64,000 nt of DNA from Alistipes sp. (GCA_017547175.1 JAFYQI010000011.1:53329-117328); one strand, 5' to 3'; counted from the stretch's first letter, positions 8,629 to 17,250 are shown. A program made the numbers and translations. The notes: generated by a model from the sequence alone, not told the origin.

Positions 8629-9075
8629 CTACAAAAGCCCGAATCCTCCTGCGATCAGGCCGTAGCGCAATACTTTGCCGAGGAACATCGCCGTAAAGGT
8701 GATTGTGCGATTGCTGCGCATCAGACCCAGCACGACGGCAATCGCCTCGCCGATCGTGGGTAGGAAGCTGAAGAAGGCCATCCAGGCGCCGTGTCCACCG
8801 AGAAAGTGTTTTGCCTTGGCGAGTTGTTTCTCGCTGACACCGAGCCGTTCGATCCATGCTGTCTTGCCGAGCGAGCCGATCCAATAGCAGGTCATGCCGC
8901 CCAGCGTATTGCCTGCCGAGGCAGCCGCCACGCATCCGATGGGGTTGAGCCCTAATGCTAGCAATCCTACCAGGATCGCCTCGGAGCTCATCGGGAAGAT
9001 CGATCCGGCTACAAAGGCCGCCAAAAAGAGCCCCCAATAGCCCCAGTCGAGCATAAATTCGGTAACTAGTTCCAT
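8629..9075 (-). CDS. YqaA/DedA-family membrane protein
   Basis: 148 aa with about four hydrophobic segments. The sequence has the SNARE-associated (DedA/VTT-type) features seen in small YqaA proteins: AGSIFPMSSEAILVGLL, GNTLGGMTCYWIG, and a Gly/Pro-containing FFSFLPTIGEAIAVVLG segment. DedA-type proteins are thought to act in lipid flipping and envelope homeostasis, while YqaA itself is poorly characterised. The start lies 1 bp after the umuC stop, so it is the third gene of an apparent umuD-umuC-yqaA operon, an unusual setting for this family. Confidence 0.82.
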   Translation of the reverse strand: MELVTEFMLDWGYWGLFLAAFVAGSIFPMSSEAILVGLLALGLNPIGCVAAASAGNTLGGMTCYWIGSLGKTAWIERLGVSEKQLAKAKHFLGGHGAWMAFFSFLPTIGEAIAVVLGLMRSNRTITFTAMFLGKVLRYGLIAGGFGLL

Positions 9076-9076
9076 C

Positions 9077-10336
9077 TTATTTTGCCTTTACGGTGAGTAG
9101 CTCGCCCCACTCGGTGGTGTAGCGTTGGCTGACGTGTTCGCGATTCATTTGAAAGGGGTGTTCCCCCTCAGCGGCCGTCTTGAGGGCCCCGTGTCCATAG
9201 TGGCGATTCACACGATCCAAGACCTCCATCAGTCGCTCGTGGCGTGGATCGGAGGGAGGTTCGAAGAGACTCTGCTGTTGCGTGCTGCGCGGCTCGAATC
9301 CACCCAAAATAATGCCTGCCTTCTTGTAACCGAAACCTTCTCGGAAGATAGCCCGAAGCAACTCACGCCCCTCCTTGACCAGGGCCAGGGTGCTGTCAAT
9401 CGGTGTCGAGAACCGATAGTGGGCCTCCTCGGTGTGTTGCGGTTGATCTGCGCGGTGGCGGTTGGTCATCAAAAAGCAGTGAATTGTGCGACATACCGAC
9501 CCTTGACGACGCAACTTCTCGCCACACATCGTGGCAAATTCTGCCACAATGCGCTCCAGCTCTCCGCAGTCGTATATCTCGTGCGGAAAGGAGCGCGAGA
9601 CGGTGATCTGTTGACGCGAGGCCGAGAGGTCGTCCAAGGGCAATGAGGGAATCCCCTGCAGCTCCTGCCAGGTGCGCACCCCCGTAATGCCCATGCGCCC
9701 TTGTACCCATCGTTTGTCGAGTTCGACAAATTGTTGAGCGGTCAGGATCTGCATCTGGTCGAAGAGCTTGCCGTAGCGCCGTCCGATGCCCCAAACATCG
9801 CGTAGGGGAAACTTCGACAAGACCTTGCGGATATCCTCCTCGCGGTGCATGTAGCAACATCCGCTCAGCTTGGGGTACTGTTTGGCCAACTTGGCGGCAA
9901 TCTTCGCAAGGGTCTTGGTGGGGGCGATGCCGATGCTGACCGGAATGCCCGTGTGGCGGCGAATGGTGTTGCGAATGCGATGGCCCAACTCCTCGAGAGG
10001 TTCTTCGTGCCCCTCGAGGTTGAAAAAGGCCTCGTCGATCGAGTAGATTTCGATCTCCTTGACCAGTGAGCGTAGGGTGGTCATCACCCGTCGCGAGAGG
10101 TCACCGTAGAGGGTGAAGTTGGACGAAAAGACCGTTCCGCCATGCCGCTCGAGCAGCCCCTTGGCCTGGAAGTAGGGTTGTCCCATGCCGATACCGATTG
10201 CCTTCGCTTCGTTCGAACGGGCCACCACGCAACCGTCGTTGTTGGATAGTACGACCACCGGCCGCCCCTCCAAATCGGGCCGGAAGACTCGTTCGCACGA
10301 GACGAAAAAGTTGTTGCAGTCGCAGAGTCCGTACAT
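9077..10336 (-). CDS. umuC: Y-family DNA polymerase, UmuC-like
   Basis: 419 aa. The catalytic domain is intact: D6 in the first strand ([12 protein letters not shown]) and D101-E102 in YSIDEAFF. A '[16 protein letters not shown]' finger segment and C-terminal little-finger and UmuC-tail regions follow, at normal length. With UmuD' it would form an error-prone translesion polymerase used after DNA damage. It lies 8 bp downstream of umuD and 1 bp upstream of yqaA, in one transcription unit. Confidence 0.92.
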   Translation of the reverse strand: MYGLCDCNNFFVSCERVFRPDLEGRPVVVLSNNDGCVVARSNEAKAIGIGMGQPYFQAKGLLERHGGTVFSSNFTLYGDLSRRVMTTLRSLVKEIEIYSIDEAFFNLEGHEEPLEELGHRIRNTIRRHTGIPVSIGIAPTKTLAKIAAKLAKQYPKLSGCCYMHREEDIRKVLSKFPLRDVWGIGRRYGKLFDQMQILTAQQFVELDKRWVQGRMGITGVRTWQELQGIPSLPLDDLSASRQQITVSRSFPHEIYDCGELERIVAEFATMCGEKLRRQGSVCRTIHCFLMTNRHRADQPQHTEEAHYRFSTPIDSTLALVKEGRELLRAIFREGFGYKKAGIILGGFEPRSTQQQSLFEPPSDPRHERLMEVLDRVNRHYGHGALKTAAEGEHPFQMNREHVSQRYTTEWGELLTVKAK

Positions 10337-10344
10337 GGCCGATG

Positions 10345-10779
10345 TTATGCCAAGGCTTTAATTACATAGGTAACCACGCCCCAAATGACCAACTGCTCCT
10401 CCTCGGCGATGCGGATCGGGCGGTATTTGGGGTTCGAGGGTAGGAGCAACCAGCCGTTTCCCTCGCGCGCGAGGCGCTTGACGGTGAACTCTCCAGCCAC
10501 AAAGCAGATGGCGATCTTCCCCACGGCAGGCTCCACCGAGCGATCGACAATCAGCAGATCGCCATCGTCGATGCCCGCGTCGCGCATTGAGTCGCCCTCG
10601 ACACGCACGAAGAAGGTGGCGGCGGGGTTGGGTATCAGGGCTCGATTCAGGTCGAGCGGCTGCTCCAGAAAGTCGTCGGCCGGCGAGGGAAAGCCCGCCT
10701 TGACCGTCGCTCCGGCCACGGGCAGCTCCTCGTGTGAGGAGGTGTCGGCCGCAAGGATTGTTAGTTTTAAATCATCCAT
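10345..10779 (-). CDS. umuD: UmuD-like S24 self-cleaving protein
   Basis: 144 aa. It shows the LexA/UmuD autoprotease layout: a cleavage site Ala28-Gly29 (TVKAGFPSP), catalytic Ser64 in [10 protein letters not shown] and Lys101 in FTVKRLA. There is no DNA-binding domain, as expected for UmuD. Cleavage on RecA filaments would give the active UmuD' partner of UmuC. The promoter starts almost at the ATG, and the -33 region falls within the end of the inverted-repeat element at 10802-10914. Confidence 0.92.
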   Translation of the reverse strand: MDDLKLTILAADTSSHEELPVAGATVKAGFPSPADDFLEQPLDLNRALIPNPAATFFVRVEGDSMRDAGIDDGDLLIVDRSVEPAVGKIAICFVAGEFTVKRLAREGNGWLLLPSNPKYRPIRIAEEEQLVIWGVVTYVIKALA

Positions 10780-10784
10780 ATGTG

Positions 10785-10814
10785 CAAAAATAACAAAAAA
10801 AGTTGTCTAACAAG
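10785..10814 (-). promoter_or_regulatory. umuDC-yqaA promoter with overlapping dyad
   Basis: Minus-strand TATTTTTG (10785-10792) fits the -7 consensus; CTTG at 10811-10814 is a near match for -33 with an 18-nt spacer. The sequence TTGTCTAACAA (10803-10813) is a short dyad (TTGT/ACAA) over the -33 region and could be an operator. Only 5 nt separate the -7 element from the ATG. Confidence 0.5.
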
Positions 10815-10914
10815 GTGATTTATGCGTTACGCTTGTGCTCGAAATCTTCACATACGTCCAGTATGCTGCGGTTTCTCGCACTTCGCAGGCCTTAAATCCC
10901 GCTTGTTATACAAC
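10802..10914. repeat. 113-bp symmetrical element with terminal inverted repeats
   Basis: The left end GTTGTCTAACAAGGTGATTT (10802-10821) and the right end read on the other strand (GTTGTATAACAAG then CGGGATTT, 10894-10914) are about 85% identical inverted repeats. An apical hairpin, CATAC (10851-10855) and GTATG (10861-10865), sits exactly at the centre. No convincing coding frame. It lies between the dnaK terminator and the umuD promoter. Confidence 0.65.
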
Positions 10915-10924
10915 TTATACAAGG

Positions 10925-10967
10925 AAAAAGGGCTGCTCAACTTTCTTGTTGGACAGCCCTTTTTTTT
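10925..10967 (-). terminator. dnaK terminator
   Basis: Stem AAAAAGGGCTG (10925-10935) and CAGCCCTTTTT (10954-10964) with an AT-rich loop. Read on the minus strand it ends in a T run, just past the dnaK stop at 10990. The plus strand also has a T run (10960-10967), so it may act both ways. Confidence 0.8.
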
Positions 10968-10989
10968 GTGGAAATTATTTCGGCGAAAA

Positions 10990-12888
10990 TTACTTCACCT
11001 CCTCGAACTCGACATCCTCGGGCTGAGCCTTCTGCTCACCACCGGCCTGCTGTCCGGCGTTGGGCTGACCCTGGGCCTGCTGAGCCTGCTGCTGGGCGTA
11101 GATGTCCTGCGAAGCAGCCTGCCATGCAGCGTTCATCTCGGCGATAGCTGTGTCGATAGCTGCCAAATCCTGGTTCTTGTGAGCCTCCTTGAGCTTAGCG
11201 AGCGAAGCCTCGATAGCCGACTTCTTCTCGGCCGGAATCTTGTCGCCGTACTCCTTCAGCTGCTTCTCTGTAGCGAAGATGTTCGAGTCGGCAGCGTTGA
11301 TCTTGTCGATGCGCTCCTTCTCGGCCTTGTCCTTCTCCTCGTTGGCCTTGGCCTCGTCGCGCATGCGCTGGATCTCCTGCTCGGTCAGACCCGATGAAGC
11401 CTCGATGCGGATCTTCTGCTCCTTGCCCGTACCCTTATCCTTAGCCGATACGTTCAGGATACCGTTGGCGTCGATGTCGAACGTCACCTCGATCTGCGGC
11501 ACACCACGCGGAGCGGCCGGAATACCATCGAGGTGGAAGCGACCGATCGACTTGTTGTCGCGGGCCAGCGGACGCTCACCCTGGCATACGTTGATCTCTA
11601 CCGAGGGCTGGTTGTCCGAAGCGGTCGAGAATACCTCCGACTTGCGGGTCGGGATCGTGGTGTTGGCCTCGATGAGCTTCGTCATCACGCCACCCAGCGT
11701 CTCGATACCGAGCGAGAGGGGTGTTACGTCGAGCAACAGCACATCCTTCACCTCACCGGTCAGTACACCACCCTGGATAGCGGCGCCTACGGCAACCACC
11801 TCGTCGGGGTTTACACCCTTGTTGGGAGCCTTGCCGAAGAACTCCTCGACAATCTTCTGAATGGCGGGGATACGGGTCGAACCTCCTACGAGGATCACCT
11901 CGTCGATCTCCGAAGCCGAAAGACCGGCGTCGCGCAGAGCGAGCTTACAAGGCTCTACGGTCTTGCGAATCAGGTGGTCGGCCAGCTGCTCGAACTTAGC
12001 ACGCGTGAGGGTCATCACCAGGTGCTGCGGAATACCGTTTACGGGCATGATGTAGGGGAGGTTGATCTCGGTCGTCGTCGAGCTCGAGAGCTCGATCTTG
12101 GCCTTCTCGGCAGCCTCCTTCAGGCGCTGCAGGGCCATCGGATCCTGACGCAGATCTACACCGTGCTCTGCCTTGAAGGCCTCGGCCATGTAGTCAATCA
12201 GTACGTGGTCAAAGTCGTCACCACCGAGGTGCGTGTCACCGTTGGTCGACTTTACCTCGAATACGCCATCGCCGAGCTCGAGGATCGAGATATCGAACGT
12301 ACCACCACCGAGGTCGTATACAGCGATCTTCATATCGTTGTTCTTCTTGTCCAGACCGTAAGCCAGGGCAGCAGCCGTCGGCTCGTTGATGATGCGGCGC
12401 ACCTTCAGACCTGCAATCTCACCGGCCTCCTTCGTGGCCTGGCGCTGCGAATCCGAGAAGTATGCCGGTACGGTGATCACAGCCTCCGTAACCTCCTGAC
12501 CCAGGTAATCCTCGGCCGTCTTCTTCATCTTCTGGAGCGTGATGGCCGAAATCTCCTGCGGGGTGTACTGACGGCCGTCGATATCTACGCGGGGCGTGTT
12601 GTTATCGCCACGTACGATCGAATAGGGGGCACGAGCGATGTCGTTTGCTACGTTGTCGTAACGCTCACCCATGAAACGCTTGATCGAGAAGACCGTGCGC
12701 TTGGGGTTGGTGATGGCCTGACGCTTTGCGGGATCGCCCACCTTGCGCTCGCCACCCTCGGTGAATGCTACCACCGACGGGGTGGTGCGGTGACCCTCCG
12801 AGTTGGGGATTACTACGGGCTCGTTGCCCTCCATAACGGCTACGCACGAATTCGTCGTACCCAAGTCAATACCAATAATCTTTGCCAT
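10990..12888 (-). CDS. dnaK: Chaperone DnaK (Hsp70)
   Basis: 632 aa, full length. ATPase domain motifs: [18 protein letters not shown] (phosphate 1), [16 protein letters not shown] (phosphate 2) and [14 protein letters not shown] substrate-binding domain with [14 protein letters not shown] and a Gln/Gly-rich C-terminal tail ending EDVEFEEVK follow. DnaK folds and protects proteins with DnaJ and GrpE, neither of which is next to it here. Strong codon bias fits high expression. The upstream region holds repeated TGTCAGC motifs but no clear TAnnTTTG element, suggesting a dedicated heat-shock promoter. Confidence 0.98.
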   Translation of the reverse strand: MAKIIGIDLGTTNSCVAVMEGNEPVVIPNSEGHRTTPSVVAFTEGGERKVGDPAKRQAITNPKRTVFSIKRFMGERYDNVANDIARAPYSIVRGDNNTPRVDIDGRQYTPQEISAITLQKMKKTAEDYLGQEVTEAVITVPAYFSDSQRQATKEAGEIAGLKVRRIINEPTAAALAYGLDKKNNDMKIAVYDLGGGTFDISILELGDGVFEVKSTNGDTHLGGDDFDHVLIDYMAEAFKAEHGVDLRQDPMALQRLKEAAEKAKIELSSSTTTEINLPYIMPVNGIPQHLVMTLTRAKFEQLADHLIRKTVEPCKLALRDAGLSASEIDEVILVGGSTRIPAIQKIVEEFFGKAPNKGVNPDEVVAVGAAIQGGVLTGEVKDVLLLDVTPLSLGIETLGGVMTKLIEANTTIPTRKSEVFSTASDNQPSVEINVCQGERPLARDNKSIGRFHLDGIPAAPRGVPQIEVTFDIDANGILNVSAKDKGTGKEQKIRIEASSGLTEQEIQRMRDEAKANEEKDKAEKERIDKINAADSNIFATEKQLKEYGDKIPAEKKSAIEASLAKLKEAHKNQDLAAIDTAIAEMNAAWQAASQDIYAQQQAQQAQGQPNAGQQAGGEQKAQPEDVEFEEVK

Positions 12889-13013
12889 AATGAATGTTTT
12901 TTTATTTGTTTGTTATTTGTTTTCTTGTTGGGGGTTGCCGCTTTTTGGTTCGCGACAACGCTTTCTTTCTGTTCAAACGCTGTACCAAACCCGAATTTGT
13001 GCCAAAAGGGGCC

Positions 13014-13051
13014 AAAAAATCCCCGTGTCCTGCCGTTTGGCTGACACGGGG
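13014..13051 (-). terminator. Terminator of the PadR-DUF2812 operon
   Basis: Minus-strand CCCCGTGTC, 13-nt loop, GACACGGGG, then ATTTTTT. It is a strong 9-bp GC-rich stem with a T run and lies between the DUF2812 gene and dnaK. Confidence 0.8.
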
Positions 13052-13075
13052 CTGACATTTTGGCAGACGCTGACA
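13040..13075 (-). promoter_or_regulatory. Three TGTCAGC repeats upstream of dnaK
   Basis: On the minus strand TGTCAGC occurs at 13069-13075, 13051-13057 and 13040-13046. The middle copy forms an inverted repeat CTGCCA-AAA-TGTCAG (13052-13066). The last copy lies in the terminator stem of the upstream gene. A role as heat-shock control of dnaK is inferred from position only. Confidence 0.4.
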
Positions 13076-13082
13076 GCGCCTG

Positions 13083-13679
13083 TTAGACAATTACGCCGAT
13101 TTCGTCGATCAGTTGATTGACTTTGCGACGCAGTTTGTGCAGGATCGGTACCCAGACAATGGTCAGGATGACGATGGCCGAGGTGGCACAGCCGAACATC
13201 ACGGCGTGGCAAAATTCGCTGACGGCGAAACTTGAGGCAATGACACCACACAGCGCGTTGATCAGGATAATCAGGGCGAATGAGGCCAGCATGCGGCACA
13301 GGGTGCGCACGGCGAAGGAGTACACCTTGTTTACCGTGCGTAGCTTGGCATAGGTGTCGTCCTTCATGTCGAAGGGGCCGTCGGCAGCTCGCTTCTGCAG
13401 GAAAAGCCAATCTTTAAACTCACCCACGATGCGGATGTTGCACTCGGTGAGAAAATTGAAGTAGCTCTCCTTGACCTCGTCCGAGGCGGTGCGCTCCACG
13501 ATGTCCAATTTGTAGATGTACTCCCCGGGCGTGCCACGGCGGAAGATGTAACGGCAGAAACCTACGGCCGTCAGGTTCCAACCCTCGCGTGCCATCTCGT
13601 TGAGCCACTGCTCCTCCTTGTCGTACTCGGCGATGGTGTAAAATCGCCATACGCGTTTCATATCACCAGTGTGTTTCAT
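13083..13679 (-). CDS. DUF2812 membrane protein
   Basis: 198 aa. The N-terminal part has the DUF2812 pattern: WRFYTIAEYDKEEQWLNEMAREGW, an aromatic/Phe-rich strand region with YKLDIV, and WLFLQ. Two hydrophobic helices (about residues 130-150 and 158-180) lie in the C-terminal half. Function is unknown; the family is repeatedly found behind PadR-type regulators. It starts 12 bp after the padR stop and is followed by a strong terminator. The second ATG (13661, MKRVWRF) may be the true start. By analogy it may sense or modulate the PadR response, but the sequence does not show this. Confidence 0.8.
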   Translation of the reverse strand: MKHTGDMKRVWRFYTIAEYDKEEQWLNEMAREGWNLTAVGFCRYIFRRGTPGEYIYKLDIVERTASDEVKESYFNFLTECNIRIVGEFKDWLFLQKRAADGPFDMKDDTYAKLRTVNKVYSFAVRTLCRMLASFALIILINALCGVIASSFAVSEFCHAVMFGCATSAIVILTIVWVPILHKLRRKVNQLIDEIGVIV

Positions 13680-13691
13680 AATGTCCTAATT

Positions 13692-14003
13692 TTATTGTAG
13701 GGTTAATAATGCTTTACCGTTTTTCACCAACTCCTCCAAGCGGGTAATCTCCTCGCGGAGTACCTGCACGCCACGCTCGGTGATGCGATATTCCTTTTTG
13801 CGCCCCTCCTCGGGCAGCGGCTCGATCCATCCCTTCTCCTGCAACGAGGCCAGTGCGCCGTAGAGTGTGCCGGCCGAGAGCGAAAGGCGTCCGCCGCTCA
13901 GCTCGCTGGTTTGCTGCATGATGCCGTAGCCGTGTTTGGGTTCGATGAGTGCGAGGAGAATGTAATAGACTGCTTCGGTCAATGCGTTTGAGGTGGTATT
14001 CAT
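13692..14003 (-). CDS. PadR-family transcriptional regulator
   Basis: 103 aa, typical of PadR subfamily 2. A winged helix spans residues 7-80 with ILLALIEPKHGYGIMQ, SAGTLYGALASLQEKGWI and EYRITERG, followed by a short C-terminal dimerisation helix. The ATG at 14003 is chosen because a longer frame (to 14264) would run through the promoter and operator at 14031-14093. It probably represses its own operon through the inverted repeat at 14048-14062 that touches the -7 element. Target genes beyond padR-DUF2812 are unknown. Confidence 0.9.
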   Translation of the reverse strand: MNTTSNALTEAVYYILLALIEPKHGYGIMQQTSELSGGRLSLSAGTLYGALASLQEKGWIEPLPEEGRKKEYRITERGVQVLREEITRLEELVKNGKALLTLQ

Positions 14004-14030
14004 GGAGTGAAAAATTCGCTTAATAATTGT

Positions 14031-14064
14031 TGTATCGCCTCTCGTTATATCGGCAACCGATACA
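14031..14064 (-). promoter_or_regulatory. Putative PadR operator
   Basis: Perfect inverted repeat TATCGG-3 nt-CCGATA at 14048-14062, nested in outer arms TGTATCG (14031-14037) and CGATACA (14058-14064). It lies directly downstream of the -7 element, where a bound repressor would block initiation. Confidence 0.65.
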
Positions 14065-14093
14065 AAGGTAGTCGATATATTTGATTTTGCAAA
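14063..14093 (-). promoter_or_regulatory. padR promoter, full Bacteroidetes type
   Basis: Minus-strand TTTG (14090-14093), 19 nt, TACCTTTG (14063-14070): exact match to -33/-7. It is followed immediately by the inverted repeat. Confidence 0.85.
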
Positions 14094-14243
14094 ATTTTTT
14101 GGCTCAAAAGTAGAATAATTGCAGATTGTAGGTAGTTGTAAGAGCCTGATCAGGATGCGTATTGAGGTTCTATTTGTGAGAAATTTGCAGGATTTTGGCT
14201 TTGATGGGTAAATATTCTCGAAAAAAAATCGTATCTTGCTCCA

Positions 14244-14251
14244 TAATTTTG
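14244..14251 (+). promoter_or_regulatory. -7 element of the C10 protease gene
   Basis: TAATTTTG matches TAnnTTTG, 20 nt before the ATG at 14272. No TTTG at the -33 distance, so the promoter may be weak or activator-dependent. Confidence 0.5.
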
Positions 14252-14271
14252 AATTTTTAACCAAGTTGGAT

Positions 14272-16032
14272 ATGAAAAAATTCTACACTTTTCTGTTCAT
14301 CGCATGGATGATGCTGTTGCCGTCGGTCGTTTTGGCCGATTCTGTGAATGAGCAGCAGGCATTGGCCAAGGCGATGCAATTTTTTAGCAAAGGCACGCAG
14401 ACCCGTACAGCTCCACAGTTTGAACTGATCTGGGATGGCGAAGAGGTTGCCACGCGCGCAACCGCCGAGCCTGCCTTCTTTATCTTTAATCGTACCGATA
14501 TGCCGGGTTTTGTCATTATCGCCGGTGACGACTCGGTGTCGCCCGTGATCGGTTATTCGTTCGAGAACGGCTTCGGCAAGGGTGAGATGCCTTCGAACCT
14601 GCGCTATTGGCTGGAGGGTGTGCGCGGCATGATTTTGCAAGCGCGCGCTGCCGGTGTTACCATTCAGGCGACCGAAACGCCTCGTGCCGGCACGCCTGTT
14701 GTAGAACTAGCAACTGCGAAATGGGATCAGGGTGTACCCTACAATCTCGAATGTCCGATGGTCAATAACGGAACGCATCAGGGTGTGACGGGTTGTGTGC
14801 AGACGGCTGCGGCTATCCTCTGCAAATACAACCGTTGGCCCGATTATGCTGTAGGAACCGCTCCGGGTTATGCAACTGCAACGGAGGGAATTTCTGTCCC
14901 CGGTCGTACTTTTGGGAACATTTATGATTACGATCTGATGCCTGATCAGTATGTGAACTATACGTCCGAGCAGGCTGCTGCCGTTGCAAGACTTATGGCC
15001 GATCTGGGTGTGATGAATGGCGCGGATTACTACACGCAGGCTACCGGCGCTTATACGACGGATCTTTATGCTACGATGGTTACTTACATGCGTTACTCGA
15101 AACAGGCTTTACTGGCCTATCGTGAAGGTTATAACGATGCCGAGTGGATTGCGTTGTTGCGCAAAGAGTTGGATGCGGGTCGCCCGATTCTTTATAGCGG
15201 TAGCGGTTCGGCTGGAGGTCATGCCTTTATTTGTGATGGTTACGATTCGGATAATCTCTTTCGTTTCAACTGGGGCTGGAGTGGATCAGCAGATGGCTTT
15301 TATCATGTAAGCAGTTTGGTTCCTGGTAGCTATAGTTTTGTGGACGGTCAAGATGCGATTGTTGATCTTGTGCCCGACCCTGAGAGTGCGTCGAAGTCGC
15401 GCGATCTGCTTTACACTGGTATTGCTGGAACTACGGATGGCTCTCGATATTATGGTATGGCATCTTCAACCAGCAACTATGCCGTTAATAGTCCCTTTAT
15501 GATTACGATGCCTATGTTTAATTTTAGTATAATACCCTACAATGGACAAGTCGCTATTGCCCATTTTGATAAGGAGGGCGTCTTGAAGGGAGAAATTTCC
15601 CAGCGTCAAAGTTTGGCGAACTTGGGAGTTGGTTACGGTTCGCTGATGTCGCTCAATTGCACGATTAAGCAACCCATCGAGCGAGGTGATTACATCATGG
15701 CCGTTTATCTCGAAAATTCTACGCAGACATTGGCTCCGGTTCGTTCGTACGATGGAGCTCCGGATCGTCTGATTCTGATGGCTGCTAGCCCTACGGTCGA
15801 GAATGTGAAGAGTGTGACGTCGCTTTCGTTTGATCGCGCGACCCGCAAGCTCAGCATCAGTACCTATGAAGGTGCAATTTGTAGTCTGAAGAACGCGGAC
15901 GGCGCAGTGGTCGAATCGGCTACAAAGGGTAGTGAGTTGATTCAGTTTGACTGCAGTGCTCTTAAGGGAAAGCACGCTCTTGAGGTACAGTTCGAGGAGG
16001 TTACACCCTTTACGATTCAACTTGTCTTCTAA
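14272..16032 (+). CDS. Secreted C10-family (streptopain-like) cysteine protease
   Basis: 586 aa from the ATG at 14272 (MKKFYTFLF); the upstream in-frame codons fall on the promoter. A signal peptide (1-22) and a propeptide of about 120 residues precede the catalytic domain. Cys175 in GVTGCVQTAA and His317 in AGGHAFICDGYD are the catalytic pair, and FNWGWSGSADGFY provides the Trp-rich element of SpeB-like enzymes. The last ~220 residues form beta-rich modules, the final one like the DUF3244/sorting-type tails of Bacteroidetes secreted proteins. Related enzymes are B. fragilis Bfp proteases, P. gingivalis PrtT and interpain. A fimbrillin-like gene follows 25 bp later. Confidence 0.88.
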   Translation: MKKFYTFLFIAWMMLLPSVVLADSVNEQQALAKAMQFFSKGTQTRTAPQFELIWDGEEVATRATAEPAFFIFNRTDMPGFVIIAGDDSVSPVIGYSFENGFGKGEMPSNLRYWLEGVRGMILQARAAGVTIQATETPRAGTPVVELATAKWDQGVPYNLECPMVNNGTHQGVTGCVQTAAAILCKYNRWPDYAVGTAPGYATATEGISVPGRTFGNIYDYDLMPDQYVNYTSEQAAAVARLMADLGVMNGADYYTQATGAYTTDLYATMVTYMRYSKQALLAYREGYNDAEWIALLRKELDAGRPILYSGSGSAGGHAFICDGYDSDNLFRFNWGWSGSADGFYHVSSLVPGSYSFVDGQDAIVDLVPDPESASKSRDLLYTGIAGTTDGSRYYGMASSTSNYAVNSPFMITMPMFNFSIIPYNGQVAIAHFDKEGVLKGEISQRQSLANLGVGYGSLMSLNCTIKQPIERGDYIMAVYLENSTQTLAPVRSYDGAPDRLILMAASPTVENVKSVTSLSFDRATRKLSISTYEGAICSLKNADGAVVESATKGSELIQFDCSALKGKHALEVQFEEVTPFTIQLVF

Positions 16033-16057
16033 GTAATCAATCCGCAAAATCGATAAA

Positions 16058-17164
16058 ATGATGAAAACGTTACAATATATATTTTTGGTGTTGCCCTCTC
16101 TGCTGATAGCGGCATGCAGTAATTCGGATGAGGGGGGCGCAAGTGCCCAGACCGAGGTTGTCTTTATGACGGAAGTGATGACCCGCGCTGCTTCGTCGGG
16201 TGTTTTGACCGACTTCGCAAGCGGCGATAAAATGCATATCTTTGCTTCTGAAACTAACTCGCTTAGCGACGCAGCAACCTCGCACGAGGCCGGTTTCAAT
16301 GGCACGACTTGGCGTACGACTCCTACGGTGACGATTCCTCCCGGACAGACGCGCTACTATTTTGCCGGTTACCCGTATGATGCGGTAAATACTTCGCCTA
16401 CGGATCTCAAAGTAAGCGTAGCGAAGCAGGTAGATTATCTCTATTCGGGTAGCAGCGGTAAGGTGACTGAGGAAAATCCGAATGTTGCTTTCAAAATGCA
16501 CCACGCCATGGCGATGATTGCCTTCAATATTCAGAGCTATAAGGGTGGTCGCCTGACCTCGATTAAGGTGGGTAATGATACTTTCCCTACGGAAGGTACG
16601 TTGCGCGTAACTACCGGTAAAATTACCCCGACCAACTATGGTGAATATACCAAAAACTGCGATTATATATTGTCGAGTACGGGTTGGACAACCGATCATC
16701 CGGCAATCTTTGTTATTCCCTTTGTGATTGGCGCGGCAGGTATGCCCGTTGAGCTTACCATCGATAGTGAGGTTTATTCGATTGTGTTGCCCGAAATGCG
16801 TCTGACGCTGGCCAATAAGTATATTTTCTATTTGCTCCATACCGAGCAGAGTGTTATGCTTCAGGCTGACAAAACCGAGACGATCAACCTGATGGATGAC
16901 ACTGCGGCAATAACCTCTGAGCCCTACAGTTTCCTGCGTGTGGTTCATAGCGGTAGTTCAATGGTAGCTCCGATGTTGCAGGGTGAGAATTTGCACGGTG
17001 TTATCTACTGGGGTGACGGTATGCAAGAGAATTATGCGGCTAGCGGCGTGCATGAATACAGTGGCCAGGGTGATAAAACCCTTACGATCGATGCATGGAA
17101 CGCTTCAACGGTAGTAGTAGGCTCGATGACCGACATCAAGGAGATTGATTTCTCGAAATTTTAA
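16058..17164 (+). CDS. Fimbrillin-like surface lipoprotein
   Basis: 368 aa. A lipoprotein signal ends at Cys20 (LIAAC). The body (about 30-280) has the Bacteroidales fimbrillin pattern: GDKMHIFA, a YYFAGYPYD strand, FKMHHAMAMIAFNI, and a long strand around KYIFYLLH. MTRA at residues 41-44 resembles the arginine processing site of type V pilins. The final ~75 residues form a separate module with IYWGDG and a later VHEYSGQGDKTLTI, like a PKD-type repeat, ending EIDFSKF. It is probably exported to the outer membrane and sits in an operon with the C10 protease; a terminator follows. Confidence 0.75.
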   Translation: MMKTLQYIFLVLPSLLIAACSNSDEGGASAQTEVVFMTEVMTRAASSGVLTDFASGDKMHIFASETNSLSDAATSHEAGFNGTTWRTTPTVTIPPGQTRYYFAGYPYDAVNTSPTDLKVSVAKQVDYLYSGSSGKVTEENPNVAFKMHHAMAMIAFNIQSYKGGRLTSIKVGNDTFPTEGTLRVTTGKITPTNYGEYTKNCDYILSSTGWTTDHPAIFVIPFVIGAAGMPVELTIDSEVYSIVLPEMRLTLANKYIFYLLHTEQSVMLQADKTETINLMDDTAAITSEPYSFLRVVHSGSSMVAPMLQGENLHGVIYWGDGMQENYAASGVHEYSGQGDKTLTIDAWNASTVVVGSMTDIKEIDFSKF

Positions 17165-17182
17165 CGAGCGATAATGCGTTGT

Positions 17183-17222
17183 AAAAAGGAGGAAAGGATT
17201 CGCCTTTCCTCCTTTTTATTTT
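17183..17222 (+). terminator. Terminator after the fimbrillin-like gene
   Basis: Perfect 15-bp stem AAAAAGGAGGAAAGG (17183-17197) and CCTTTCCTCCTTTTT (17203-17217), 5-nt loop, followed by ATTTTG. Its T run overlaps the -33 element of the manA promoter. Confidence 0.9.
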
Positions 17223-17250
17223 GGCACTTATAAAAATAATTGTATCTTTG
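17220..17250 (+). promoter_or_regulatory. manA promoter, full Bacteroidetes type
   Basis: TTTG (17220-17223), 19 nt, TATCTTTG (17243-17250). It begins inside the terminator tail of the previous gene. Confidence 0.85.

Noticed and set aside
8588..9037. 149-codon minus-strand frame overlapping yqaA
   Set aside because: Wrong frame relative to the clear DedA-type protein and without hydrophobic segments.
10822..11397. 191-codon plus-strand frame beginning inside the inverted-repeat element
   Set aside because: Its Leu-rich stretch is the antisense of the dnaK C-terminal tail and it runs through the dnaK terminator; not a membrane protein gene.
11533..13044. Long open frame (503 codons) antisense to dnaK
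   Set aside because: It mirrors the strongly biased dnaK codons, has no recognisable domain, and dnaK on the other strand is certain.
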